From Bacteroidota bacterium (GTDB taxonomy: Bacteria > Bacteroidota > Ignavibacteria > Kapaibacteriales > UBA2268): a stretch of DNA of 64,000 bases. The first letter of the stretch is position 1. Every line of letters begins with the position of its first letter. A program made the translations under genes and the position numbers. The notes under the pieces are model-generated. The model made no database searches and was not told the origin of the DNA. It was given only the letters and a program-made list of their open reading frames with translations. Below, one piece after another: positions 45,159-54,099 of the stretch. The stretch spans positions 1-64,000 of the forward strand of contig SCSM01000002.1 of assembly GCA_004322215.1 (NCBI GenBank). The letters run 5' to 3'.

Positions 45159-45290
45159 TTCTGCTGTGGATTCAGTAAGATATTTTTCCCATATTAAAGA
45201 TAGTCAGTTGAGTACGAAGAATACAAGCAGAATGATGCTATTAGTTTTCAGGATTTGTTTCATAAAACATCTTTATAATAAAAGTCAATA

Positions 45291-45635
45291 CTATTCAAAT
45301 TCAGATATAATATGTTCGAGATTTTTAATCAATGGTGGTAAATCATCTGTTGCTATACCCCATAAAATATCATAATTGATATCAAAGTATCCGTGTATTA
45401 GTCTATTTCGAACACTTTTTATTTGTTTCCAAGGTATTTCAAGATATTTATCAATAACATCCGAAGATATAGCTGAGGCGGCTTCACCAATAATTTCAAT
45501 TAATTTCAAAATTGAAAGTACCAGCATTTCATTATTATCAAGATCAGACCGAGTTTGATTCTTCAAAAACCTAGATGCCTTTTGCGCGGCTTCAAGCATG
45601 TGTTTTAATCTTATTAAATTTTTATGCGTATTCAT
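45291..45635 (-). CDS. hepT: HepT-type HEPN toxin (DUF86)
   Basis: The 114-residue helical HEPN protein carries the RNase motif Arg-x4-His-x-Tyr in SVRNRLIHGYFDINYDI. In known MntA/HepT systems HepT cuts RNA and is silenced when MntA attaches AMP groups to the Tyr of this motif. Start at ATG 45635 is preferred; an upstream frame start at 45653 would lengthen it by six residues. It overlaps the mntA gene by 14 bases, in antitoxin-first order. Confidence 0.88.
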   Translation of the reverse strand: MNTHKNLIRLKHMLEAAQKASRFLKNQTRSDLDNNEMLVLSILKLIEIIGEAASAISSDVIDKYLEIPWKQIKSVRNRLIHGYFDINYDILWGIATDDLPPLIKNLEHIISEFE

Positions 45636-45942
45636 AATCTTTTTCAGAATCAAAAATAGTAACAGCAGAATTTATCACTTCTTCTCTGAAATATTTGCTT
45701 AAATCTTCTTTTGTCTTTAAATCAACTTTTTGTGCTAATAATTCACTTAATTCTATTTCCAATCCTGCAAATTGAAATAAGCTGGGATATTTCCCATGAT
45801 AAAATTCTACTAGTATATCAATATCACTTCTACCGGGTTCAAAATCGTCATTCAATACAGAACCAAACAAGGATAATTTTTTTATATGATTTTCCCTGCA
45901 AAATTCTTTAAGTGTATCATTAGGAAGATTGATATTATTCAT
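45622..45942 (-). CDS. mntA: MntA-type nucleotidyltransferase antitoxin
   Basis: The 106-residue minimal nucleotidyltransferase has the motif FGSVLNDDFEPGRSDIDILV, with Gly-Ser and paired Asp residues that hold magnesium and ATP. MntA neutralises HepT by adding AMP to its tyrosine. It overlaps hepT by 14 bases and the preceding antitoxin-like gene by 4 bases (ATGA), so the three are one translational unit. Confidence 0.9.
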   Translation of the reverse strand: MNNINLPNDTLKEFCRENHIKKLSLFGSVLNDDFEPGRSDIDILVEFYHGKYPSLFQFAGLEIELSELLAQKVDLKTKEDLSKYFREEVINSAVTIFDSEKDYEYA

Positions 45943-46148
45943 TCTGTCAGGTCTTTCATTAAGTCAGAAACAGAGCCTCTGCGAACAATCCCTTCCTGAT
46001 AGTCTTTCTCTCCCTGAATAACGTCATTAATAATCTCATTCCGTTTTCTTTCGATTATCCTTTTATTAATTACATCAGCAAGCACTTCCTGTTCTTCAGG
46101 TGGAAGCTCATCAACAGTATCAACAATGTCATTAAATGTCATATTCAT
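45939..46148 (-). CDS. Antitoxin-like helical protein preceding MntA/HepT
   Basis: The 69-residue protein, MNMTFNDIVDTVDELPPEEQ followed by EVLADVINKRIIERKRNEI, is a small helical protein like the orphan antitoxins usually paired with RelE/ParE-type toxins. The ATG at 46148 follows AAGGGA and begins the family core; an earlier in-frame start at 46208 would add 20 residues. Here its partner position is taken by MntA, with a 4-base overlap. I see no RelE-like gene. Confidence 0.7.
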   Translation of the reverse strand: MNMTFNDIVDTVDELPPEEQEVLADVINKRIIERKRNEIINDVIQGEKDYQEGIVRRGSVSDLMKDLTE

Positions 46149-46230
46149 AAATTCCCTTAAATAATCCAAAATTCTGACGGAATTTATTAGATTAAATTTT
46201 ATAATCAAAATAATATTTCTAAAATTAACC

Positions 46231-46238
46231 TAATTTTG
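46231..46238 (+). promoter_or_regulatory. TAATTTTG -7 box upstream of murD
   Basis: Exact TAnnTTTG 29 bases before the murD ATG; no clear -33 TTTG. Confidence 0.45.
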
Positions 46239-46267
46239 CAATCATTATTTTAATTAATCGAGAAAAT

Positions 46268-47605
46268 ATGTACTACACAATAATTGGTGCGGCACGAAGC
46301 GGACTTGCGGCGGCTTTACTTGCTAAGTCGGCAGGGCATGATGTTTTTGTTTCTGAACTGAAACCTGAAAATGATTGTAAAGAAGCGGTTGAACAACTTA
46401 AAGAAGCAGGGATTGGTTATGAATTTGGTGGTAACACAGAAAAAGCTTTGGAAAATTCTGATTGTATTATTACTTCACCTGGAGTACCTCGCAATGCATG
46501 GGTTATTGAAGAAGCGGACAAAAGAAGAATTCCTGTTATAAGTGAATTGGAATTTGCATGGCAGTTCTGTCAGAACAATCCCATGATTGCTATTACCGGA
46601 ACAAATGGAAAAACAACTGTAACAACTCTTACTGCATACATACTCAATCAGGCTGGAAAAAAGGCTCTCGCTGTTGGAAATATCGGCACACCGCTCTCGG
46701 CAATCGTGAGGGATTTGGATTTAGATACGATATTAGTAGTTGAAGTAAGTAGTTATCAATTAGACAGGATAAGAGAATTTAGACCTCATGTTGGAATAAT
46801 TTTGAATATAACTCCAGACCATCTGGCTTATCACGGAACTTTCGAAGATTATGCACAAACAAAGTGGAAAACTTTTTCAAATATGACTGAAAAAGATTTT
46901 GTAATTTTGAATGCCGACGATGCAGCAACGTTGGCAAATAGGACGCAGACCAAGGGGGAAAATGCTTACTTTTCCATGTCGCCCGTGCAATACGGCGTCT
47001 ATGCAAAAAAAGGCAAATTGGTTATGCGGTTTCCAGAGCATAATAAAGAGGAGGTCATCATGCAGCTTGATGAGATTCGCCTTCCCGGCGTGCATAACGT
47101 CTATAATTCTATGGCAGCAGCCCTGGCAGCTCGTTGCTTTGAGGTACGTAATGAAAACATTCGCGATTCTCTAATGAGTTTCGAAGGTGTGGAGCATCGT
47201 CTTGAGTTTGTTAGAACTCTGAATGGTGTTGATTACGTAAATGATTCAAAGGCAACGAATATTAATGCTACCTGGTATGCACTTTCGAGTTACACTAAAC
47301 CGCTTATTTGGATTGCAGGAGGCAGAGGGGATAATAATGATTATTCATCCCTGGATGAACTCGTGATAAAGAATGTTAAGTGCGTTGTGGCAATTGGGGA
47401 AGAAACTGACGCGATTTTCAATCATTATTCATCAATGGTTAGGTGTATTAAAGCAGATTCAATGGAATCGGCTGTTCATAATGCAAGAGATTTTGCAGAA
47501 ACAGGGGATATTGTTTTATTCACTCCTGCATGCAAGTCATTTGACATGTTCATGAATTTTGAGCATAGGGGAGAGGTGTTTAAGCAAATTGTAAACAATT
47601 TGTAA
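46268..47605 (+). CDS. murD: UDP-N-acetylmuramoyl-L-alanine:D-glutamate ligase
   Basis: The 445-residue Mur ligase adds D-Glu to the peptidoglycan precursor. It has an N-terminal Rossmann domain (YTIIGAARSGLAAALLAKSAG), the ATP loop AITGTNGKTTVTTLT (about 109-123), the central EVSSYQLD (about 159) and the C-terminal domain with VEHRLEFV and NDSKATN. Codon use is not uniform: bases about 46912-47200 use CGC/CGT arginine and C-ending codons, unlike the flanks, suggesting gene conversion. Next gene is ftsW after 305 bases, so the usual mur-fts cluster is broken. Confidence 0.97.
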   Translation: MYYTIIGAARSGLAAALLAKSAGHDVFVSELKPENDCKEAVEQLKEAGIGYEFGGNTEKALENSDCIITSPGVPRNAWVIEEADKRRIPVISELEFAWQFCQNNPMIAITGTNGKTTVTTLTAYILNQAGKKALAVGNIGTPLSAIVRDLDLDTILVVEVSSYQLDRIREFRPHVGIILNITPDHLAYHGTFEDYAQTKWKTFSNMTEKDFVILNADDAATLANRTQTKGENAYFSMSPVQYGVYAKKGKLVMRFPEHNKEEVIMQLDEIRLPGVHNVYNSMAAALAARCFEVRNENIRDSLMSFEGVEHRLEFVRTLNGVDYVNDSKATNINATWYALSSYTKPLIWIAGGRGDNNDYSSLDELVIKNVKCVVAIGEETDAIFNHYSSMVRCIKADSMESAVHNARDFAETGDIVLFTPACKSFDMFMNFEHRGEVFKQIVNNL

Positions 47606-47710
47606 TTACTAATTACTAATTACGAATTGTGGATATATTTGATTGAATAATCTCTTATAATCCCAAATTGAATAGTAAAATAAATAAGTAGATGGACTAT
47701 AATAATAAAG

Positions 47711-47780
47711 TTATTCTGAACTTGGTTCATAATCTACTTAGGTAGATTCTATGGATGCTGAAATGAATTCAGCATGACAA
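47711..47780. repeat. Palindromic repeats of the TTCTGAAC / ATGCTGAA families
   Basis: A decayed TTCTGAACTTGGTTCATAA unit at 47711-47734 and an intact ATGCTGAA-ATGAA-TTCAGCAT unit near 47755-47775, in the opposite orientation from those near hldD. Confidence 0.65.
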
Positions 47781-47819
47781 TATTGTTTGTTGAAATAACG
47801 GCAGCTAAATGATTGCAAA

Positions 47820-47858
47820 ATGGGAAAGAGGATAGGGCATATTGAGTGGATATATTAA
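47820..47858 (+). other. Duplicated ftsW 5' end forming a 12-codon ORF
   Basis: ATGGGAAAGAGGATAGG and the following bases match the ftsW start at 47911 (28 of 30 bases). Translation is MGKRIGHIEWIY then TAA, against MGKRIGHIDWYI in ftsW. No Shine-Dalgarno is clear. Confidence 0.7.
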
Positions 47859-47866
47859 TTGAATAA

Positions 47867-47896
47867 TCCCCCTTAGTCCCACTTTAATAAGGGGGA
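47867..47896 (+). promoter_or_regulatory. Hairpin between the leader-like ORF and ftsW
   Basis: TCCCCCTTA (47867-47875) pairs with TAAGGGGGA (47888-47896) around a 12-base loop. It ends 14 bases before the ftsW ATG, followed by AAAA and GGAG. Confidence 0.65.
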
Positions 47897-47910
47897 AAAA
47901 TGGAGTAAAT

Positions 47911-49083
47911 ATGGGAAAGAGGATAGGACATATTGACTGGTATATTCTATTACCAATAGTGGGGCTGATGTTTTTCAGTATTGCCTTTGTGTATAGTGCC
48001 AGCGCTCCATTTGCGGAGCTTAAATTCGGCTCCAAAGAAACATTGTTTCTTAGCCATTCGATTAGAATCGGATTGGGTTTGCTTGCATTATTATTTTTCT
48101 CAAGAATTGACTACCATTTAATAGCAAAGTTGTCGAAATTCTTACTTATTGTTGCCATTGGATTACTCGTATTTGTATTATTCGGCGGGGAAGAAGTAAA
48201 AGGTGCTTCAAGGTGGGTGAATCTCGGTTTTTTCAGGTTTCAGCCGTCGGAACTTGCAAAGTATGCTTTGATTCTTCATCTATCAGTTTTGCTTACAAAG
48301 AAACAGGATTATATTAAAGATTTTAAACAGGGAATGATGCCACTTCTGATTTGGAGCGGTATCGTTACCTTTTTAATTTTATTACAACCGAATCATTCAA
48401 CAGCATTAATTATTCTCGTAATTTCAATTTCAATGATGTTCATCGGGAATGTGAATCTTTTTCATCTTGGTGGCTTATCTCTCGTTGGCTTTGCAATTCT
48501 GACTTCGTATGCAATTGTAGCTAAGTACCCAATTCAAAGGGTTTCTGCTTTTCTGGGTTTATCGAAATCAACAGAAGTTGTCGAAGTATTCAATTATCAG
48601 TTGCAACAATCTTTAATTGCCTTGGGAAATGGAGGAGTCATTGGTTTGGGACCCGGACAAAGCAGGCAGAGTGCTTTATTTTTACCTGAATCTTACGGTG
48701 ATTTTATCTTCTCGGTTATTGGCGAAGAATACGGTTATATAGGGGCTGCAATTATAATTATTGTATTTTTAATTATACTTTGGCGTGGAATGATAGTTGC
48801 CAAAAATGCACCCGATTTACTTGGATATTTTTTATCATGCGGCATCATAATTACCTTGTCAATTTATGCTTTGGTGAATGCTTGTGTAAATTGCGGATTA
48901 TTACCGACAACAGGTTTACCGATGCCTTTTATCAGCTACGGAGGTACTGCTGTCATCTTCCATGGTGCAGCAGTCGGTGTCCTGTTGAATATTTCAGCAC
49001 AGGCGGGAGTTTATCCGAAAGATGAAAAGCAGGTTATTGAAGAACCTGATTCTGAGGAGCAACCTACTTTGTTTGAAGAATAA
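47911..49083 (+). CDS. ftsW: Peptidoglycan glycosyltransferase FtsW
   Basis: The 390-residue SEDS protein has about ten membrane helices and the family signatures GASRWVNLGFFRFQPSELAK (about 93-112), ALGNGGVIGLGPGQSRQ (about 236-252), LPESYGDFIFSVIGEEYGYIG and TTGLPMPFISYGGTA (about 337-351). SEDS proteins polymerise lipid II; context after murD favours FtsW (division) over RodA. A C-terminal acidic tail follows. Ribosome-binding site GGAG at 47902-47905. Confidence 0.92.
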   Translation: MGKRIGHIDWYILLPIVGLMFFSIAFVYSASAPFAELKFGSKETLFLSHSIRIGLGLLALLFFSRIDYHLIAKLSKFLLIVAIGLLVFVLFGGEEVKGASRWVNLGFFRFQPSELAKYALILHLSVLLTKKQDYIKDFKQGMMPLLIWSGIVTFLILLQPNHSTALIILVISISMMFIGNVNLFHLGGLSLVGFAILTSYAIVAKYPIQRVSAFLGLSKSTEVVEVFNYQLQQSLIALGNGGVIGLGPGQSRQSALFLPESYGDFIFSVIGEEYGYIGAAIIIIVFLIILWRGMIVAKNAPDLLGYFLSCGIIITLSIYALVNACVNCGLLPTTGLPMPFISYGGTAVIFHGAAVGVLLNISAQAGVYPKDEKQVIEEPDSEEQPTLFEE

Positions 49084-49137
49084 AAAAACCGATACATATA
49101 AATTGCACCGGTTTGAATATTTTACAATTTCATTTAA

Positions 49138-49851
49138 TTATGGCTTTTTAAATATAGCATCATCAATAGCTGTATTTAACTCGATTTTCTCAAATAACAT
49201 TGAAATTTCCATACCCATTGCATTCATTACGACTTTCGTTGGCATTTTAATATTCTGAAAGTCTTTATAGTCTAAGAAATTTGTTTCGACTTCCATGTTG
49301 TTGCCCATTTGATTAACAGTTGATTTCATTTTTACAGGTAAATATGTCTCATTGTTAACCCAAAGAGTAGATTCATTTGTATTATTTACTATTTTCATCT
49401 TATAACAGCTTACACCATTAACGTCATCCTTGCCTAACAAATCTATTTTAATACCTTTTTCCTTATAATTATTAACAGGACCTTCGAAAATATCGTTCAT
49501 TCTTTTCATTTGTTCAATTGTTGCGGAATCCATCGGCTGGGCATCGTTACTTCCTGTCATTGGATTTATCATCCATCCCTTCTGCCCGTCAAAAGTCTGA
49601 ATTATTTTTTGTCCCATCATGTCCTGTTCGGACCTGAACATATTCGGCTTTTTGAAAAATTGAATAAATGCAATGCTCTGTCCCATCATCGAGGTTGTCC
49701 CAGTCATTTTCCAGTTTAGTATTTTTGTATAAGCTTCAGAACCACCGCGGCTTTTATTCATATTATTGACAATATCATCGACAGTTTGTGAATAAGCAAA
49801 ACATGAAATGAAAGTCACCATTAATAATGTGAAGAAAATTTTCCTTAACAT
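49138..49851 (-). CDS. LolA-like outer-membrane lipoprotein-sorting family protein
   Basis: The 237-residue exported protein has a signal peptide (1-21, ending FAYSQ) and the VDDIVNNMNKSRGGSEAYTKILNWKMTG opening, then a half-barrel of strands (FIQFFKKPNMFRSEQDMMG, KIIQTFDGQKGWMINP, CYKMKIVNNTNESTLWVNN). This matches the family of LolA/DUF4292-type lipoprotein carriers. It lies downstream and convergent to ftsW, so no functional link is implied. Confidence 0.75.
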   Translation of the reverse strand: MLRKIFFTLLMVTFISCFAYSQTVDDIVNNMNKSRGGSEAYTKILNWKMTGTTSMMGQSIAFIQFFKKPNMFRSEQDMMGQKIIQTFDGQKGWMINPMTGSNDAQPMDSATIEQMKRMNDIFEGPVNNYKEKGIKIDLLGKDDVNGVSCYKMKIVNNTNESTLWVNNETYLPVKMKSTVNQMGNNMEVETNFLDYKDFQNIKMPTKVVMNAMGMEISMLFEKIELNTAIDDAIFKKP

Positions 49852-50077
49852 AAATTACTCCAAATAATATGTTTAAAATTATTATAACACAAAGTTAATT
49901 AATATTTTTTCAAAAAAATAATTTAATCTTATCATCAATTTAATGAATTTTAAAATTTGTAAATAATTAATCAGTAATAATAATATGATTTCTTTATTAA
50001 ATAATAATTATTTGTTAGGAAAAATTTTGTTATCTTAGTTTTAATGAAAAATAATTCATTTTCATAAAAGGGATAAA

Positions 50078-50920
50078 ATGGCTTGGTTCCAGAGAACAAA
50101 AGAAAATATTCAGGAAAAAGGACAATTAGAGATGCCTGACGGTTTGTGGGCAAAATGTCCTGAATGTTCTGAAGTGATTTTCAAAAAGCAGCTTGAAGAT
50201 AACTATTACATGTGTACTAAATGTAATTTTCATTTCCGAATTGGCAGTGATGAATTTATAAAGATAATTCTCGATGAAGGTAGTTTTATCGAAACCGAAA
50301 AAAATGTAAAATCAGTTGATGCATTAAATTTCACGGATTCTAAACCGTATGTGGTCAGGTTGAAAGAAAATTATTCAAAAACCGATATGAATGAAGCGCT
50401 GACCGTCGGACATGGTAAAATTGATGGTAGGCAAGTATCATTCGGGTGTATGAATTTCGGATTCATCGGTGGGAGCATGGGTGCTGTTGTCGGTGAAAAG
50501 TTTTACAGGGCAGCAAAATATTCACTCGAAAAAAAAGTTCCACTTATAATTGTCAGCGCAACCGGAGGTGCAAGAATGCAGGAAGCGGCATTGTCATTGA
50601 TGCAGATGGCTAAAACGAGTTCAATATTATCTTCACTTGAAGAAGCTAATATACCCTACATATCAATATTAACTGACCCGACCACCGGAGGTGTAAGTGC
50701 TTCTTATGGCATGCTTGGTGATATTATCATTGCTGAGCCGAATGCTTTGATTGGTTTTGCTGGTCCTCGCGTTATCGAACAAACAATAAAAAGAAAATTA
50801 CCCCAGGGTTTCCAGAAAGCTGAATTCGTTCTCGAACACGGCTTTGTTGATATGGTAGTCAAAAGAAGTGAATTGAAAAAAACACTATCTGATTTGATTG
50901 ATTGGTTCGGTTTTAATTAA
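50078..50920 (+). CDS. accD: Acetyl-CoA carboxylase carboxyltransferase subunit beta
   Basis: The 280-residue subunit has the four-cysteine zinc ribbon (CPECSEV and CTKC, about 27-49), then the crotonase-like carboxyltransferase domain with FGFIGGSMGAVVGEK (about 127-141), SATGGARMQE (about 163) and DPTTGGVSASYGMLGD (about 200). It transfers CO2 from biotin to acetyl-CoA with AccA; accA is not adjacent. Upstream TTTG and TATCTTAG with 16-base spacing could be a weak promoter (50011-50038). Confidence 0.97.
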   Translation: MAWFQRTKENIQEKGQLEMPDGLWAKCPECSEVIFKKQLEDNYYMCTKCNFHFRIGSDEFIKIILDEGSFIETEKNVKSVDALNFTDSKPYVVRLKENYSKTDMNEALTVGHGKIDGRQVSFGCMNFGFIGGSMGAVVGEKFYRAAKYSLEKKVPLIIVSATGGARMQEAALSLMQMAKTSSILSSLEEANIPYISILTDPTTGGVSASYGMLGDIIIAEPNALIGFAGPRVIEQTIKRKLPQGFQKAEFVLEHGFVDMVVKRSELKKTLSDLIDWFGFN

Positions 50921-50958
50921 TTGAATTAATAAATATCAAATTATCTTACTATTAAATC

Positions 50959-51015
50959 TTAACACAAGATTAACATTACATTTATTTTCCCTTCATAGTG
51001 CAACACTAATTTTGT
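50959..51015 (+). promoter_or_regulatory. Pho-box-like promoter upstream of the TonB receptor
   Basis: TTAACA at 50959-50964 and 50970-50975 (11-base period), a third half-site TTCATA at 50992-50997, shared TTTATTTTCCC between them, and TAATTTTG (-7) at 51007-51014. It aligns without gaps to 56176-56232. The TTAACA repeats spaced by 5 bases resemble PhoP-type Pho boxes of other phyla. The ATG is 39 bases after the -7 box. Confidence 0.72.
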
Positions 51016-51053
51016 ACCCGATATGATACTCAACAAATCTTAATAGGGTAAAA

Positions 51054-53993
51054 ATGGATTTAACAAATAAAAAAGTATTTCAGCAAAAAATATATTCGAT
51101 AAAAATATATTATATTTTATTAAACTTATTATTTGTTTACATTTCATTTGCTGAATCTACTCAATCAATTATTATTGGTAAAGTCGTTGACGGTGCAAGC
51201 GGTGATGTTATGAGGGGTGCCAGCGTTTATGTAGTAGGTACGAAATGGGGTGCCAGGACTGACGTTAAAGGAGAATTTAAAATCCACATACCTACTCCTG
51301 GAAGTTATACAATTAGATTTAGCTATATAGGTTATGAAGCAATAGAATTACAAAATATTGAAGTCATTTCAGCCAAAACAATAGATTTATCTTCAGTCGC
51401 AATTAATCCGCAATCAAATCTGACAGAAGAAATAACCGTACAAAGTGAAAGGATTATGAGCGGTGAAGGAGCAGTGCTTGCACAAAGGAAGAATGCGGAA
51501 CAAGTTAGTGACGGTATCAGTTCCGAAGAAATAAAGAGAACTGCTGACGGAGATGCAGGTCAATCTTTAAGAAGAATAACCGGAGTTACTCTTGTAGGAG
51601 GTAAATATATTTTCATAAGAGGTGTGAGTGAAAGATATAATAATACATTATTAAACGGTACATCTCTCGCTACAAGCGAACCTGATAAAAAAGCATTTGC
51701 CTTTGATATTTTTCCATCTGAGTTTCTTGAATATGCAAGCATTACCAAATCTTATACTCCAAATCTTCCGGGAAATTTCGCAGGTGGTCTTGTCCAGTTA
51801 AATACAATTGAATTTCCACAGGGCTTTAGTGTTAAACTTAGTACATCACAATCATTAAACGATAATATTACATTTAAGGATAATTCATTTGTGACTTTTA
51901 CTCCAGCTAATAATGATTTATTCGGATTCAATTCAAGAAATATTTCAATTCCTGATGGTTTGCCATCATCGCCGTCGGATATGAGTAAATTATTATATTC
52001 TGAAATTAAGTCACAAGATTTGAATACAAGATATGAATCTCAGCAAAAATGGGAACAATTAGGGAACGATTTTAATAATCAGAATTGGAAAAGGGATACT
52101 TTAACTGCACCATTAAACGGTACATATAAACTGACATTTACAGATATATTTGATTTGGGAGGTAATGATTTCGGTATTATTGCATCAGGATTGGTTAGCG
52201 GCGATTATATTAATAATCAAATTAGCCGGGGAGTACTGTTGTCTGATGGCGGATATAAATTTTATGGAGATGGTTTTCAATCAACTTATACGAAATCAAT
52301 AGGAGGAATACTCAACTTTGCTTATAAAATCGGAACAGACAATTCAATTAGTTTTAAGAACATATATAATAATTCTGTTGATAATGAATTAATAAATATA
52401 AATGGGAAAAAAGAAGAATCATATCTTAAGCAAATTAGCTATGATAATGTTCAAAAAACTTTAATTGCAACTCAATTAGCAGGTGAACATTTATTACCTA
52501 TATTACAAAATTCAACTTTAAAATGGAATTTCGGTTATTCAAATTCCATTAGAAATGAGCCGGATTTCAGACGTCTTAGATATTCGAGAAATGATACGAC
52601 TCAACCTTATAGGATTGATATTGGAGACAATCCCCAAGGAAATGGAACATTGGCAGGACGTTACTTTTCAAATTTAAATGAAGATGCTTATTCCGGTGGA
52701 TTGAACGTTCTACTGAATTTTCATAATGTAAAAATTGAAGCCGGAGGACTATATGAACAAAAGAAAAGGCAATTTTTAGTAAGGTCTTTCACGATAATAA
52801 AGAGTGAGTCAATAATTAAAAACTTTTATGACACAACTTATGAACAAGACCTTGAAAACTGGACTGATGATTATATATATGAGCTGTTAAATACCGAGTC
52901 TCCACCTGAACAACTATTCGAAAATAAAAATTTCAATTTACATGGCTTCGGAATTTCAGAAGATTCTCATGAAAGAGATTCATACAGAGCCGATGAAAAT
53001 TTATTTGCGGCTTATTCAATGGTTGATTTTAAATTTGAAGTTTTTAACCGTAAATTAAGAATTATTAGTGGATTTCGAATTGAAAACAATCATCAAAAAC
53101 TGCAAAGTTATTTCCCTACTATCAATGAATCGGATTCAGCAAACGGTTATGTCAATTATGTAAATCAGAATGTAGTTGATTTTCTTCCTTCAATAAATCT
53201 TATATATGAATTGAATAAAAACATGAATCTTCGTATGTCGGGATCTAAAACATTGACAAGGCCCACTTTAAGAGAATATGCCCCATTTACCTTTTATGAC
53301 TTTAAAACCCAGGTAAATGTTAAAGGCAATCTCAAACTTAGGAGGGCAATCATTCAGAATTATGATATTCGATGGGAGATGTTTCCAAATCCCGGTGAAG
53401 TATTTTCAATTGGTGGTTTTTATAAAATTTTTGATAATGCAATCGAAGAAACAATTCTTCCGAGTCCTGCCGAAATATTCAGGTCTTATGACAATGCCAA
53501 AGGTAAAGCATATAATTTTGGCGTTGAATTGGAAGCAAGAATGGGGCTTGATAATATTACAAATCTCCTCAATAATTTTTCAATCAATGCAAATTTGGCT
53601 TTGATAAAATCAATAATTACCGTTTCGCAAATTAATGAAAATGATACAAGAAGTATGTGTGGACAATCACCATATACATTTAACATGAACTTGTTTTTTA
53701 ATAAACCCGAATGGGGTACTACTATGAATTTAAGTTACAATACTTTCGGTAAAAGAATTGTTCAGGTTGCCGATGTAACTAAATACCAATTCTCTGACCC
53801 TCACATTTATGAGTCACCGAGAAATGTAATTGATTTTACTTATTCGCAGGTATTATGGGATATTTTTGAATTAAAATTTACTGCAAAAGACCTTTTGAAT
53901 GAAAAATTAATTTGGGAACAGGGCGGACATCAAGTATTAACTAATCATTATGGTAGAGACTATTCCCTCGGATTAAGTTATAAAATTCAATGA
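51054..53993 (+). CDS. TonB-dependent outer-membrane receptor (phosphate-regulon candidate)
   Basis: The 979-residue protein has a signal peptide (about 14-34), a carboxypeptidase-like regulatory domain (about 40-125: IIIGKVVDGASGDVMRGASV, GEFKIHIPTPGSYTIRFSYIGYEA), a TonB plug (about 145-260: GQSLRRITGVTLVGGKYIFI, NFAGGLVQLNT) and a large beta-barrel to the end. Such receptors import large or scarce nutrients using energy from TonB. The gene sits downstream of a promoter that matches the pst promoter and 106 bases before a T9SS beta-helix protein, ahead of the phosphate operon. Uptake of phosphorus compounds is therefore inferred. No SusD partner is present. Confidence 0.92.
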   Translation: MDLTNKKVFQQKIYSIKIYYILLNLLFVYISFAESTQSIIIGKVVDGASGDVMRGASVYVVGTKWGARTDVKGEFKIHIPTPGSYTIRFSYIGYEAIELQNIEVISAKTIDLSSVAINPQSNLTEEITVQSERIMSGEGAVLAQRKNAEQVSDGISSEEIKRTADGDAGQSLRRITGVTLVGGKYIFIRGVSERYNNTLLNGTSLATSEPDKKAFAFDIFPSEFLEYASITKSYTPNLPGNFAGGLVQLNTIEFPQGFSVKLSTSQSLNDNITFKDNSFVTFTPANNDLFGFNSRNISIPDGLPSSPSDMSKLLYSEIKSQDLNTRYESQQKWEQLGNDFNNQNWKRDTLTAPLNGTYKLTFTDIFDLGGNDFGIIASGLVSGDYINNQISRGVLLSDGGYKFYGDGFQSTYTKSIGGILNFAYKIGTDNSISFKNIYNNSVDNELININGKKEESYLKQISYDNVQKTLIATQLAGEHLLPILQNSTLKWNFGYSNSIRNEPDFRRLRYSRNDTTQPYRIDIGDNPQGNGTLAGRYFSNLNEDAYSGGLNVLLNFHNVKIEAGGLYEQKKRQFLVRSFTIIKSESIIKNFYDTTYEQDLENWTDDYIYELLNTESPPEQLFENKNFNLHGFGISEDSHERDSYRADENLFAAYSMVDFKFEVFNRKLRIISGFRIENNHQKLQSYFPTINESDSANGYVNYVNQNVVDFLPSINLIYELNKNMNLRMSGSKTLTRPTLREYAPFTFYDFKTQVNVKGNLKLRRAIIQNYDIRWEMFPNPGEVFSIGGFYKIFDNAIEETILPSPAEIFRSYDNAKGKAYNFGVELEARMGLDNITNLLNNFSINANLALIKSIITVSQINENDTRSMCGQSPYTFNMNLFFNKPEWGTTMNLSYNTFGKRIVQVADVTKYQFSDPHIYESPRNVIDFTYSQVLWDIFELKFTAKDLLNEKLIWEQGGHQVLTNHYGRDYSLGLSYKIQ

Positions 53994-54099
53994 GGATTTT
54001 GATTATAAGCTATATGAATTTAAACATTATGAATTAACAAAAAAAATGGAACTCTTTTCTACTACAAAATATTTATTAATTATTAACCGGAGGTTTATT

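Larger units (their letters stand above)
47606..47910. other. Repeat-rich spacer between murD and ftsW (305 bp)
   Basis: No gene. It starts with an AATTACTAATTACG-type low-complexity repeat, then two palindromes (about 47711-47734, decayed, and 47752-47780), then a partial copy of the ftsW start (47820-47858) and a hairpin (47867-47896). Confidence 0.65.

Noticed and set aside
46779-47174. Several overlapping open frames on both strands within murD
   Set aside because: They follow from the GC-richer tract in murD; MurD motifs continue through the sense frame, so they are shadows.
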